Source: Branchiostoma floridae
Taxonomy: Eukaryota; Chordata; Leptocardii; Amphioxiformes; Branchiostomatidae
Length of the DNA stretch: 64,000 bases
Direction: 5' to 3'
NCBI RefSeq assembly: GCF_000003815.2
Contig: NC_049992.1
Span: 20,210,983 to 20,274,982 of the forward strand
Within the stretch, counting starts at the first letter, position 1; the number at the start of each line of letters is the position of its first letter. Both the position numbers and the translations under genes were made by a program. This document shows positions 10,676 through 22,476 of this stretch, piece by piece. Below the pieces are notes generated by a model. It ran no database searches. It was not told the origin of the DNA and saw only the letters and a program-made list of their open reading frames with translations.

Positions 10676-12012
10676 GTGCATAAATGTGAAAATAATGTGG
10701 ATTTTGAGCAAACTTCCATGAAAAAGTGATACAATGTAAAATATTTTGAGGTTCAGCGGCATCTCATTTTATGACATAAGTTGACATATGATCACATAAA
10801 ATAACACTTCACATTTTTGGAAGGTGGCACAGATATTCAGGTTAAGGCCACAGCAAGTAAATTTTATGGATGATATCAGCACGCGCATTGATTTTCGCCT
10901 GATTTCAGAAAAAAAAACAAGATTTTCTTTTCTTCTGCAGAGATGGTCAACATGACGATAAAGTAGCAAAATGAGCAAATATATAGTGTTGTTTAATTGT
11001 ACTTGTAGAAGTGACACTTAAGAGGTACCCAGGATTGTAGTTGTAGAAATGAAACTTATTGGATAGTTGTAAAATTGACACCAATATGGAAGCTATGAGT
11101 GTGGTTACCAACTTTGGTGGTGAGGACAGTCTACCACACTAGTGTCACTTTTACCACAGTTCATGTCTTAAATAGAGGAATGCCTTGTTGGCTCTGATGC
11201 CATGTTTTGCCCCTTTAATTCTTTTTACAACAGTCATCACAACGCAATGGTGCCTATTTTTGAAAATGTAGTCATCTTTTTTTTTTCACCCATCTTGTTT
11301 TTTTCGCCCTATCGCACTATCGCAATCTCAGCATGTAGTTATTAACAATGGATGTTTAATTAAAGACCAGAAATCTGGGCGCAGGGAACTAAACTATAAA
11401 AGACTATCTCTTACCAGCATGCCAGTTCCCAAATTGACTCCTCATGTAATCCCAACATTATAAATGACTTAGACCCTGCATGGGATCTGGCTACTAAGAA
11501 CAAAGGCTTGTTGTTACAGCAGACGACAAAAAGAAATTTGCATATCAACTGACAATAAGATTTAAAAAGTCCTGTCCACAATTCTTCCAAGAAATCATTT
11601 CAGGCAAAGATAAAAGACCCAGATAGTTTCTGGAAGCATATAACCCAATGCAGTACAGTTCAGGTGTTCATGGTTTGTTTTCACAAAAGAGCTGGGCCAT
11701 AATGTTGTAACAGGGCCTTTAGTTTCAAATCCTTGTTTGAACTAAAAGATCAGCCCCTGTCAGGTATGAACTACTATTTTGCAGTGTAGTAGACTTGGAC
11801 TCCGTATGACTGTACAAAATGTATCTGGGTCAAAACACTTCCAGGCAGACCATGACCAGCTATACTTTTTAATTTTTTAAAGCTGACTTGTGAAGCTATA
11901 CTGAATTGTGTGTAGTCATAAATTGTGTGTAGTCATACTTTAATTCATTATCTGTTCAAGACTCCTGGCTTTTTTTTTAATTATTTTGAAAACTAACTCC
12001 AATACTTGCTAA
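10676..12012. other. Intron sequence
   Basis: First part of the 4.4-kb intron before the fibrinogen exons. AT-rich, no exon recognised. Confidence 0.5.
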
Positions 12013-14190
12013 TCTGTATTCAGATTCAGATTTATTGGTTCTTGGCATGGCAAATGACATTATAACTGCCACATGAAATGTGCCACGAATTACATTCCGT
12101 AAAATCCTTAAAAGTCAAAACAATTTACAAACATGCATAATCACATTTTGTTTAAAAACCAAGACGTTGACACTGGATTAAATATAACAGTGGCGGAGGG
12201 ACAAAAATGGACACAACTATGTCAGCAAACAATAACGTACGTAAAATTTACAAGAAAAACGTAACTGCATGTATATTCTGTACAGACGCAGTACTAGTGA
12301 CCTATCGCCACAGAGTCACCATCTTGATAGAGCAATTTCATTGCTCTAGGAACAAATGAGAGTTCATGTCTCTTGGTCTTACTCTTTGTCAGTGCCCGAT
12401 AGCGCCCTTCGAGACGGAGGTTATAGCAATTGTTCTGAGGTGGGGCAATGAACTCGTTCAGAGGAGAACTACTGTCCTGGAGTGTGTTGCGCAAAGTACT
12501 GAGCGTAGCAAGGTCACGTCTACTGGACAGTGAAGGCAAAGAGTCCGCAGGAATTCCGATCAGTCTCAGACATCGCTTCTGAACTTTTTCCAACATGTCG
12601 GAGAGGTACTTCGGTAGCCCTCCCCACACAGGGCTGGCATACTCCAGTGAGGGGCGAATGAATGTCAGATAAATCTGGAGCAGGACATCAGTAGAGAGAC
12701 CAGCCTTCTTTGCAGCCGCAAGGTAATATACACGTTGCGGGACTTCGTCAGCATGAAGTGAACGTGTTCATCCCAGGTAAGGTTGGCATTGATGTGTACT
12801 CCAAGTAGTTTGAAAGACGTAGTCCTCTGAATCACGTGACCAGATATTGTCGGATGAGGAGGGACAGGAATGTTTACCTCCTTCATTGCACTGATTACCA
12901 TGTCCATTGTCTTTTTCCCATTTACCTTGAGAGTGTAGTCCTCCCCCCATTCAACAATGGAGTCAAGTGCCTTCTGTGTTTGACCAGGAAGTGACGCCAT
13001 TAGCATTTCAGAGGTTGTCAGATCGTCCGCATATTTGACAGGAACAATGGGCCTTGGCAACCTTGCATCCAAGGTATTTATGCAGATGACGAAAAGCGTT
13101 GGTGACAGAATACCACCCTGTGGAACACCCGCGAGGACATCGTGGGACTTAGATACACAGGGGCCCCACTTTACCTTCTGTGTACGTCCTTCCAGATAGC
13201 TGCTGATGCTCATCCATAAGGACCGCCTGATGCCCATGTCGGCTAGACACATTAGCAGTTGACTGTGACTGATGGTGTCAAAAGCACGGGAAAAGTCGAC
13301 GAACACAGCATGAACGTCCAGCTTCGGGTTACTGTTTAACGCTTCGTGCCACGATTGGAGGGTGTGTATTAGCGCAGTAACCGTAGACCTTCTTGACAGG
13401 AAGCCTGTTGAGACGGTGCGAGACCTCTGGCAGTGTCCTGTAGCAGGGCATCACGGAGCAGCCCTTCATACACTTTCCCGACGCAGCTGACAAGCGAATT
13501 TTGTCGGTATTCCGATGGGAAATGTGGTCGTGGCTTCTTAGGCACTGCTGTAACTACAGCCTCTTTCCACTGCAGCGGGAAAGAGGAGTCCTGGAGACAA
13601 GAATTGAAGACGTCACATAAAACAGGACCAAGTTCTTCATGATACTGTTTTAGTACCCAGGAAGGAATGAGGTCCGGCCCAGCGGCTTTCCTCCCATTGA
13701 GCCGGCGCAGTCTGGCCTTAACCTGCCCAATACTGAACGGTGTGGGTGTATTTTGCGAGAGCTTGTGCTCGACATCAGCCAGCGCTGGAACAGCACGGGT
13801 CACCTCACTCCACACAGAACCGAAATGCTCTGCAAGCGTGTCACACTCAATTTTCATCACGTTGATGTTGGGATTGGAGACATCCTCCTTAACAGAGTCC
13901 ATCCCATTAGGGACTTGATTGACTTAAACCAGTGTCTTGGACTGGAGTTTTTCAGGTTAGCAACTTCTTTTTCATAGTACTGCCGTTTGGCTTGCTTGAT
14001 ATGCTTGGCCACAGAATTCCTTAACTTGGAGTACAGAGCGACGTTTCCGGAGCGGAATGCATATTGTCTCTCTGCAAGCAACTCCTTAATCCTCACAGTC
14101 ATCCACGGTTTGTCAACGGTTGAAATCTTGACCTTCTTAACAGGTACAGCTTTGTCAAGTATTAGCCTGCCTCCACTGATGTGAACACCA
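12013..14190 (-). mobile_element. CR1/L2-like non-LTR retrotransposon, 5'-truncated and frameshifted
   Basis: Minus-strand reading frames at 14102-13857, 13902-13369, 13306-12665 and 12629-12294 make up one ORF2 with three breaks. In order: a basic pre-RT segment (QAKRQYYEKEVANL), RT fingers (GRKAAGPDLIPSWVLK), palm blocks (FVDFSRAFDTISH, GVPQGGILSP, VKYADDLT with the catalytic YADD) and the C-terminal region after RT (MLEKVQKRCLRLIG). The 3' end near 12013-12030 reads as a short TGAATC-type repeat, as in CR1/L2-group elements. It lies wholly inside the host intron in antisense. The endonuclease is missing. Confidence 0.85.
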
Positions 14191-15047
14191 TGGTGGCTGG
14201 GAAAAAAACTGGGGGCTGGTAGTTTACTTTAGCCGATTTTATTGGGTGATTTATAGAACCATGGTCTTTAACTGCAGTACCTTAAGTAGCTGGTCCGAGG
14301 CACATTATCTAAATTGACCTTCGTTTTCTCAACTCCTACCAGCCTACCAAATTTCATCAGTATCCATCTAAGGCATCTCGAGTTTTGCCGTTAAGACACA
14401 AACAGAGAGAGACAAACAAGCCAAAAGATAATTTTCTGGTAAAGGTAGTAACCTCCCGGTAACAGTCAGACGTTACCTAAACTACAAAAAATACATTTTC
14501 TTGTTTATCTTGTTTAGCTTCCCCGGCCCCACAGAAAATTTATCTTCCAGGAAGAATATTATTTTCTCCCCAAGAAATGTTAGAAAAATGTGCTTGTCCA
14601 TAGGGCAAGCAAATTTTTTCTTGTTAAGTTTTTGAGAAAATTTGTGATTTGTTTATTTGTATTTCTTAAAATGCCTTTTCTTGTTTATCTTGTTTTGCTT
14701 CCTCACAGAAAATTTATCTTCCTGGAAGAAAAAAAAAAACTTTGTATTTCTTAAGAGTTGAATCTGGTTAAAAAAACAAGAATTTCCAGATTTTTTTTTG
14801 GATTGTAGCAAAAAATAAGATTTTGCTTAAATGTCTAAAAAAAATTTGCAGTTTCTCGTTTTGCTTGATTTTTTGTTTTTACATTTCTTCCTGCAAGAAT
14901 ATTTTTTCTTCATACAAGAATTGTCCTTGGGATAAGCGAAATAAGAAAAAAAATCATTTTTGGTAGTGTAGATGTTCTACAAACTTATGATTATGTTATA
15001 ACCGTGAGGATAAAACTAAAAAAAAAAAAAACTGCTATCTACCCCAG
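14191..15047. repeat. Intron end with AT-rich repeats
   Basis: 14280-14420 carries a copy of the ACCTTCGTTTTC...CTACCA...TCTCGAGTT repeat also found in the elements at 51-52 and 62-63 kb. From 14497 to about 14930 a TTTTCTTGTTTATCTTGTTT / CACAGAAAATTTATCTTCC block is repeated about 165 bp apart, with a third degenerate copy. No exon seen. Confidence 0.55.
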
Positions 15048-15172
15048 ACTGTCAGGATATCTTCGTCATCGACGAGACCACGCCCAGCGGCGTGTACACG
15101 GTGGATCCATAGGACAACCTGGGCAGCTTCTCGGTCTTCTGCGATATGGACACGGACGGCGGCGGCTGGACG
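15048..15172 (+). CDS. Fibrinogen C-domain exon 1, contains in-frame TAG
   Basis: Begins after CTACCCCAG with DCQDIFVI, then SGVYTVDP, then TAG (15110-15112), and continues in frame with DNLGSFSVFCDMDTDGGGWT to ACG|GTAAGT. This is the start of a fibrinogen C-terminal domain (SGVY...V.CDM...GGGWT). The stop differs from a Ser codon (TCG) by one base and lies between two well-conserved blocks, so it is a recent nonsense mutation or a sequencing error. Confidence 0.85.
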
Positions 15173-15275
15173 GTAAGTCTGGCCATTAAATAGTATGTCC
15201 AATTCGGCTACACTTATGCACGTTATTCTGTTATGGCATATCCTAGAGTTTTAGCTTGTTTTCTTGCTCTTAAAG

Positions 15276-15540
15276 TTGTTCCAGAGACGCCAAGATGGAA
15301 CAGTGGACTTCTACCGAAACTGGAGGGACTACAAGAACGGCTTTCCTTCCAACCTGACCGGCGAGTTCTGGCTGGGGAATGACAAATTGTACCGCCTGGC
15401 CGTGCAGAAAGACTACCAGCTCAGGGTGGATATGGAGGATGTGGAGGGGAACACGGCGTACACGGCTTACAGCATGTTTTCCATCTCGCCTGAATCGCAG
15501 AACTACATACTCCACATCGGGTCCTACAGTGGTACTGCAG
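15276..15540 (+). CDS. Fibrinogen C-domain exon 2
   Basis: 265 nt after CTTAAAG, encoding LFQRRQDGTVDFYRNWRDYK, then FWLGNDKLYRL and YTAYSMFSI, ending ACTGCAG|GTGAGG. These are the central fibrinogen-domain blocks (Q.R.DGS..F...W..Y..GFG, EFWLGN..), fully open. Confidence 0.9.
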
Positions 15541-16074
15541 GTGAGGTATTTGTCAGTTGCAGCAATGATCTTGAAACGATATTGTACATAAATTGAATCA
15601 TATGACCCTGCCTTTGAATTGAATTTAAATGTTCTAGGTAGATTGGCAAAGATAAATATGGTAGATTCATGTCTCCAAGCTTTTATCAATACATACATAC
15701 ATAGTCATACTCTATCGTGTTATTTACAGTATTAACAAAGTTCGGCTTTCAGTGTGCATGATGTAAATGTATTGTATAAATGTTTACGGTAAAATCAACA
15801 TTTTTTTTTTCATTTGCGCGTACCAAATAAGTAAGGGGTACTTTGTGAATGGTAGAGTGGCGTTATATCGAAAGAAAACATCTATGGCATAAAATCGGGG
15901 AAAAAGATATTAAGCCAAAGATGTGCAATTGCTTATAGAGACATGGATATCGGAGATAAGCACCGTTAACCAGTCATAGCTTATTTTAACTTTCATATCC
16001 CATGATAATTTAAAGATAATGCAAGACACGTGAATCACGTGTTGCTTGTATCAATATATTTGTCCTTTTCACAG

Positions 16075-16316
16075 GGGATAGCCTGTCGTACCATGACGGG
16101 AAATCATTCAGTACCAAGGACAGAGACAACGACCACAGCTCTGACAACTGTGCTCAGAGGTTAAAAGGTGCGTGGTGGTACCTTGCTTGTCACTTCTCCA
16201 GCCTAAACGGACTGTACCGCCTGGGGTTTCACGCGAACAACATGGACGAGGTCAACTGGTACGGTTACAACTACTCCTTGAAGCGCACGGAGATGAAAAT
16301 CCGGCCAACTCCATAA
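16075..16316 (+). CDS. Fibrinogen C-domain exon 3 and stop
   Basis: After TTTTCACAG the exon encodes [42 protein letters not shown] and the terminal EMKIRPTP, then TAA at 16314. The DRDNDH segment is the calcium-site region of fibrinogen domains, and the NCA...WWY...C..S.LNG.Y block is diagnostic. Confidence 0.9.
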
Positions 16317-17520
16317 CTTCACACATTATATTGCATTGTTAATGCCATTGGAGCTGATATTAAATATATGTAAAAGGTTAGCTGTTAATCTCAGTATCGA
16401 TGTTTTGATATTATACATGTATGCCTATGTATCTTGATGACATATACCCGTTTGTGAAATACAATATCGACGTCATTCCTACAACAATGTGATCAACTAG
16501 CAACTTCCATTACTTTCAATTTACTTTAAATCGTACGCTTGAAGCAAAAGAATACGATCGGAAGGAAGGTTTATTCTGAAATAATGTTGAAATCTATCAT
16601 TACCTCTAAGACTTGTCTCTTTAAGCAATATAAAAGATAATTCTTATTGAATTACTTGTCTTCATAGTCCCAATAACTTCTTGAATGTTGTTATGTCCTG
16701 AATCTAATTTTTGGTTATTCTACATTTTTGGAAAGATGCGAGTCTAGGAATAGTGATTATGTCGTAGAAGTAAACGTTGCACCCATAGAATATGCATATG
16801 GCTTTCTTTTTTATAATGATACTTATTATTACGTCAGTAGATATAGGCACACAATGTCCCTTTGGTCACAGATAAAACCAAGTTTATTTACCAGAATGTT
16901 CTGACAACATCCGAATTCGAGTTTTCCGGAAAATTGGAAGATATCAAGTCTTTTATTGTGACTCTGTCGTAAAGGTAGACGCCGTGCCAAGTAGTTTTGC
17001 TATTTTTATATTTTCTCTGGAAGTACGTAACATTACAAGTATAGTCTGTACAGTCAAGTCGTTGGAATAAGCCATTTCAACACCTTCTAAACACATAATT
17101 GATCTTGGTTATTGAGAATGATAAAATTAGAGCACAATAGAAATACTTCACCCTTGCAGTAATACACATCGGCCATAGTTATTAAAGATGCAGTTGAAAA
17201 CCAGTTGGCTGTACAGCAGTGATGACATCACATTCTTATCACCATAAAGGTTCTCTTTGGTAATTTCCAAGCCCGTGCATGCCTCCATTTTATATTTGTC
17301 CTTTCTTGGGCATCATATGTATCTCTTTGGTAGTTTTTTCTGTTCCTTTATCATTTTTAGATAAAAGACTGAGATATCCGTAGACCCACACAACTAGCAC
17401 AGACTTACAGCCATCTTAAATGTACAAAAGCCTGCTAATGATTACCTTTTGTGGTGTTCTTCAGAAAGGTGAAACGAATATGTGATAAGCGATCAGATCT
17501 GTCAGAGTCAAATACATATT
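16317..17520. other. 3' flank, nothing recognised
   Basis: AT-rich 3' flank of the fibrinogen-domain gene. No ORF or repeat that I can support. Confidence 0.4.
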
Positions 17521-17538
17521 TCAGATATGAACTTCATA

Positions 17539-17795
17539 GGTTGTGAACATATGAACAGCAGAGTAGGTTGTGAGCACATGAACAGCAGTGTAACTTGTGA
17601 GCACATGAACAGCAGTGTAGCTTGTGAGCACATAAACATCAAAGTAGGTTGGGAACACGTTAACAGCAGAGTAGACTAGCCAAGGGAGCACATAGATAGC
17701 AGCCTGGGTTTGGAGCACATAAACAGCAGAGTAGGTTGGGAGCATATAAACAACAGAGTAGGTTGAGAGCATATAAATAGCAGAGTAGAGAAACA
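17539..17795. repeat. 27-bp minisatellite
   Basis: About nine imperfect copies of a unit like GTGAGCACATGAACAGCAG plus AGTAGGTT. On the plus strand the first five read as a nine-residue repeat (GCEHMNSRV-like), which gives the 27-bp period. Later copies drift. I regard the open frame as incidental. Confidence 0.8.
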
Positions 17796-18227
17796 GTCTT
17801 TAAAGCACATCAATACCAAGCTCATATTTTAAAAAACAGCACACATGTATCTCAAGCATGCCCATTTTATGTGTCACACATGCACACATCTATCTGCATA
17901 TTGAGATTTTGAGAATGTAGATGTTCATCATTGAAACCTATATCAGAACGTAATATTCATTTCTTTGATCAAACATATACCCACATATCGATAGGTTAAG
18001 GTAAGTAAATCTTAGACCCCAGTTTTGTACAGTCGAAAATCTAATAATTTAATAGAGGAAATACTATCTGTACCCTTTTAGTGGATGCCCATGCATATTC
18101 TAATAAAGCAAAATTGCAACTGTTAAATGAGCTTCTGTGTTTAATATCGCACCAGTGTTACATGTCAGATAGGTGTGTAAGTATTTGACATGAAAATAAA
18201 GAAACTGGCACATATTCCTATTGGAGT

Positions 18228-18490
18228 TCAGTCTATTTCAGTTCCTCCTCTTGGAGGTGACACCAGTGTCTCCATATGTTCCTGTCCAGTATGATTACAC
18301 GGAGGTCGTTGGTCTGCAAACCTGTATCCTCCAGCAGTGGTTTCCTGAGTGTGGCCAATGGACGACCACGCCTAGGCCAACGCGGCTCGTTTGGTTCTAA
18401 AAGCAAGACCTCTCCTGCCATTTCCTCATGGCGCACCACGTGCCCTCTCAAACGCAATCTTTTACTGCGGACAATCGTCACTTTTTGCGG
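18228..18490 (-). mobile_element. Non-LTR retrotransposon 3' fragment
   Basis: A minus-strand frame of 82 codons (RSKRLRLRGHVVRHEE ... RRGRPLATLRKPLLEDTGL) has the GHVVR...RRGRP signature found at the C-terminus of many LINE-type ORF2 proteins. No RT core is attached, so it is a severely 5'-truncated copy. Confidence 0.7.
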
Positions 18491-19047
18491 CAGGGACCAT
18501 AAAGTTCTTTGTTGGAGATGTGGCTTCTCACTCTTCTCAGAAATTCACTCCTATTTGAGTAAAATAGAATTGATAATGTGAATGTAATAATATATAATAA
18601 GAAGACATGTGGTGTTTAAGTCTTAATCATTGATTTTATACAAATATCTATACATGGAAATAACGGTTTACATGCAGAAAAAGATGCCAGAAGTAACCAC
18701 TTATTTCTCAATATATCAGCTTCGAGTCCGTGATACAAGGCTAGGCCCCGCCTTATGGCAATGTCTAATAGGCACTATTTCGAGATAATACATTAGGTAT
18801 AATGACTGATTATTAGTTCGTTGATAAGTGCACGTGCACAGTGCATTTGGTGCTCGCTGATCTGCTAGACTGCAATGTGTAAGTTCACTGTTAGACAGTC
18901 ACGATTAAAATTTTTCATTTGAAATGCAGTCTAAAAACAAAGTTTTATTAAATGTTTACACTATTCATTGAATCCTTTTTACCTGTTTCATACACAACTA
19001 TATTTCTGTGACCCTACGATTACCAGCTCATGTTTAAAATTGGGTAT

Positions 19048-19118
19048 GTATGTATGTATGTGTGTGTTGTGTGTGTGTGTATGTGTGTGTGTGTGTTTGT
19101 GTGTGTGTAGAAGTATAA

Positions 19119-19155
<37 letters not shown>
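19048..19155. repeat. (TG)n / (TA)n microsatellite
   Basis: TGTA and TG dinucleotide repeats followed by about 16 TA repeats. Reading frames across it are artefacts. Confidence 0.95.
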
Positions 19156-19159
<4 letters not shown>

Positions 19160-19787
19160 CTGTACAAGGTACAAATTGTAAGCCTTGAAAATACCAAAGC
19201 GGCAATACTAACATTACAAAGTTGGGCCAAAAGTCATATTTTTACGAGCTTGAAGCATCCTATTGCTTTCATGCTGCCAAAGCGCTGAAACTAATTTTAC
19301 TAAACATTTCATAACCATTTATAAAAAGGCAAAATGTGGGTCTATACAGGTCTTGTTTAGTTTTGACGAAACGTTCGAAGGTGTTGCAGTGACACAAGGT
19401 ATGCCAAATTCCGTACTTAAGAGATGCGAAAATTGAGGATAATGGCCGGAAAATTTGATTTGCCTGTTACCATTGCAACAAGGAGTTTTGATCTAAAATT
19501 CTATATTCAAGTTGAACATGCTGCAACAATGATCTTCTCCAGCCGTTTACAACGGATTTGTACTGTTCCAACAGTGTGCTTACATGTAATGGATGCTTTA
19601 ACTAGTAAAATCCATTTGTGTTAAACAAAACCAACATTTTACAAGTCGAACGGAAACATCTCCTTATTGGGAATCTGCCTAATTCCGACCTACATGCTAA
19701 ATCAAGACTTTTTCTAGATTCCAAGAATATATTTTTGCAGAATTGGTTGTGTGTAACTTCGATCGGAGATGTTCTAGTATCGTTTAA

Positions 19788-21573
19788 CCCTCAATCCACC
19801 ATACCTTTTTTGCGACGTAGATTACCGTATGGAATCAGGACCGACCACATAATGTTTTGTACGAACATATATTTTTTGGTTACACCTTTTGTGATTTGTA
19901 TAATTTTATTAATCTTTGTGGGGCAGTTTGGCATGATTAAGTGAGGATAATACTAGCTCCTTATCATAATTTATGCAATGGTAATGGGAACCACATTTTG
20001 CACTAAAGCTGCTCAGACGGGGATGTTTTTTTATGCCTGAACCAAGTTTATTGTTGTATAGTCCCTAAATGGCTTATGCTAGGGCCATCAAAACTTGGTC
20101 CCCTTTATATCTTCATAGCAAACAATTTAAGTGCATAGAAAATGTTCATCATTTCTCATGTTACCATGGCAACGGAATTCTGACAGGCATATTTACTATG
20201 ACATTTTCTAATTTTGGCTTAAACATTCAAATTTAAAGGTTTTCTTAGCAAACCACACTTGTTCATGACATGAAATTTAACGTAAATTTTATGGTTGAAT
20301 ATTTATAATTTATACAAATTTCATGACGTCATAAGCCAAAATCCAAGATGTTGGCCAATTTGATCAAGATGACGTCATGGCGTCGTCATATAACATGATA
20401 ATGACACAAAAGTCGTTACCATAATTTTTTTTTCACATGTACATAATTCCCTGAACATTTCGTGATCATACGATAAGTAGTTTAGGCGTGGGTCTCAGAA
20501 GTTTGTTTAAAAAATGCTGGGGTCAGCTTTAACCCCACTGGATCATACATACACTTTCTAGGATAACTCAATCAACAATGAGCCAATCTTGATAAAAACG
20601 TATGAGAAGTTATAACTTAGACTTAGACTTAGCAGCTCCCACGTCGTGCGACGCATGAGGCAGTTAAAAAGATTCCAGCCCGCTCTGTCTACAGCCAGTC
20701 TCATCGCATCCTTCCATCTCTTGCCAATTGGCAGGAGATCTCTGTCAACTGTCTGCTGCCAGCTCATTTTTGGGCGTCCCCTCCGTCTCCGACCTTGAGG
20801 TTTCCACTTAAGAACTTGGTGCGCAAATCTCTCGGGTGGGAGTCGGACCACATGTCCTAGCCAGTCAACCGACCGATGATGGAGGACACTGGTTGTTGCT
20901 TGTTTGTGTTCTTACGTCTTTGTTTGAGTCAAAGTCACTCCATTTGATCCCCAAGATCTTCCTCACGCACTTGCTGTCAAAGGCGTCAAGCTTCTTCTCA
21001 TGGCTGGTTTTCAGATTCCAGTTTTCGGAACTGTGCAGGAGAGTGGACAGGACGTTGCTGTTGTAAAGGCGTAGTTTTATTCCAAGGGAAAGTTTGTTAC
21101 ACCTCCAGATCTTTCCCAGTTTGTTGAATGCTGCTGAGGCCTTTCCAACCCTACAGTCCAATTCCTTATCTATTTCCCCGTTGTTGTTAATAGAGCTTCC
21201 AAGGTAAGTGAAATTCTCAACCACTTCTACTTCATCCTGAGCGATGAATACAGCTGTTGCTGGTGGGCGGGCTCCTGACAACATGTTCTTGGTCTTTTTC
21301 GTACTGATCTTAAGGCCAATACTAGCTGCTGAGGAACCTATGTCACTCACTACCGGCTGGAGCTCTTGGGTGGTTTCTGCTAGGGCGGCGATGTCATCTG
21401 CAAAGTCAAGATCCGACAGCTTCTGTTCTTGTACCCACTGTATACCCTAGAAGTTATACGACATATATAAAAACAAACTCATGGGAGGAAATTTGTTTTC
21501 AACCAAAAAGTCCTAATGGCACATATAAATATACGTCTGGGGTCAGTTTTGACCCCGAATGGTGGTTTGAGGG
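19788..21573. mobile_element. piggyBac-like non-autonomous element (copy 1, with nested LINE)
   Basis: Flanked by TTAA on both sides (19784-19787 and 21574-21577). Its inverted ends are CCCTCAATCCACCAT and CCCTCAAACCACCATT. TTAA duplications with CCCT ends are the hallmark of piggyBac-type elements. Near the right end is a GGGGTCAGTTTTGACCCC palindrome. The interior shares blocks, in inverted orientation, with the elements at 25.8 and 49.2 kb, including CCATCTTGGATTTTG next to TGACGTCAT, and the GTTACCATGGCAAC palindrome at 20160. A LINE fragment is nested at 20615-21448. No transposase is seen. Confidence 0.75.
20615..21448 (-). mobile_element. Nested non-LTR retrotransposon 3' fragment
   Basis: Exact 10-bp target duplication AGAAGTTATA at 20605-20614 and 21449-21458. 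On the minus strand it starts within RT at the catalytic block (DLDFADDIAALAETTQ, near 21400), then IGLKISTKKTKNM, FTYLGSSINNNG, KLDAFDSKCVRKILGIKW and, after one frameshift near 20860, RRRRGRPKMSW. The 3' end is a short AAGTCT repeat, typical of LINE tails. It is 5'-truncated and inserted in the piggyBac-like element, so it is the younger event. Confidence 0.85.
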
Positions 21574-21990
21574 TTAATTCCGCAGTACTCCCAATATGGT
21601 TATACCTGAGTTGTTGGTATTATCGGTACTTCTTGATTTTGACAAAATGATGTCAATGAATGAGCGCATGTAAGCAATGAATTATTATTTCAAAAGTAAC
21701 AAATTGTTTCTTAGATCTAATCAAATTAAGAAAAGGGTTTTATTTACCACGAAAACCTTAAAAACTCGTTATAAAAGTCAAAATTAATACAATATGTAAC
21801 ATATGATGAATGATGGTGAATGTAACATAGGTTAAAAAAACCGTTGCCAGAGCAACATAAAAAGCAAAGTTTTAAACCGTTAGCGTTGCAACTAAAAAAA
21901 AAATTCTGCTTTAAAAGCCACAGCTTCGATGGACTGGAGTTGATGGTTTGTAATCACCAGGGTCTTAAACGCCATATTATATTGCAAGTT

Positions 21991-22476
21991 GGGACCGCGT
22001 GGCGCAGCGGCAGGATTTTTGCCTCGTGACCGAGAGGTTGCGGGTTCGAATCCGTCTGCGTGTCACCGATCTTGTGCCCTTGGGAAAGGCACTTTACACG
22101 GCTTTCCTCACTATACTCAGGTGAAAATGAGTACCTAGCTTCGGCTAGGGCCGTCCCTCGGATAGGACATTAAATGGAGGTCCCGTGTATGGGGAGAGTC
22201 ACACCCAATGCACGTTAAAGAACTCCCACACGTGCGATGGTGCGGTGTGAGATGGAGCAAAACCATTCTGTCTGGAGTTGGTGATTCACTTCAAATCACC
22301 CGGATGGAGGCCTGGCGAACCTCCATTCCGTATCAGCCACACGGGGGGCAGCATAACCCCGCCGTGCCGTGTGTAAGCGTGTGCGAACATGCGCAGGGAT
22401 AGTCCTTGGTAATAGCCCCTGGCTAGTTGGGCAACCCTGGCTGTTTGTTAACAGTTGAACAAATAAATAAATAAAG
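21991..22476 (+). mobile_element. tRNA-derived SINE
   Basis: The head is tRNA-like with a pol III A box (TGGCGCAGCGGCAGG at 22000) and a perfect B box (GGTTCGAATCC, 22043-22053). The body (CCCTTGGGAAAGGCAC; ATTAAATGGAGGTCCCGTG; ATGCACGTTAAAGAAC) is a sequence I recognise from SINEs in marine invertebrates, though I cannot name the family with certainty. It ends in an AAATA-repeat tail (AACAAATAAATAAATAAA). No clear target duplication. Confidence 0.85.

Larger units (their letters stand above)
6182..16316 (+). pseudogene. Furin-like / ephrin-receptor-like Cys-repeat / fibrinogen C-domain protein gene, disrupted
   Basis: Exons read by eye: 6182-6292 (tentative), 6405-6606, 7363-7521, 7802-7897, 8283-8426, 8964-10675 (interrupted by an insertion), 15048-15172, 15276-15540, 16075-16316. 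Introns from 6607 to 15047 are all phase 1, as is usual for shuffled extracellular modules. The encoded order is: possible signal peptide, an unrecognised N-terminal region, EGFR/insulin-receptor-like furin Cys modules, a tandem array of CPAGKYS-type ephrin-receptor-like repeats, and a fibrinogen C-terminal domain. The product should be extracellular, and a recognition or innate-immune role is plausible from the fibrinogen-related family. Three lesions break it here: a net -1 frameshift at about 9168, an 880-bp insertion at 9663-10542, and TAG at 15110-15112. The rest is well preserved, so this is a young pseudogene, a null allele, or partly assembly error. Confidence 0.75.

Noticed and set aside
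15270..15698. 142-codon minus-strand ORF over a fibrinogen exon
   Set aside because: A shadow of the plus-strand exon, which carries the family motifs and splice sites.
17482..17679. CEHMNSSV-type repeat protein
   Set aside because: A product of a 27-bp minisatellite whose later copies lose the frame; no start context or splice sites.
17539..17795. CRISPR-like array
   Set aside because: Contiguous tandem units without unique spacers in a eukaryotic context.
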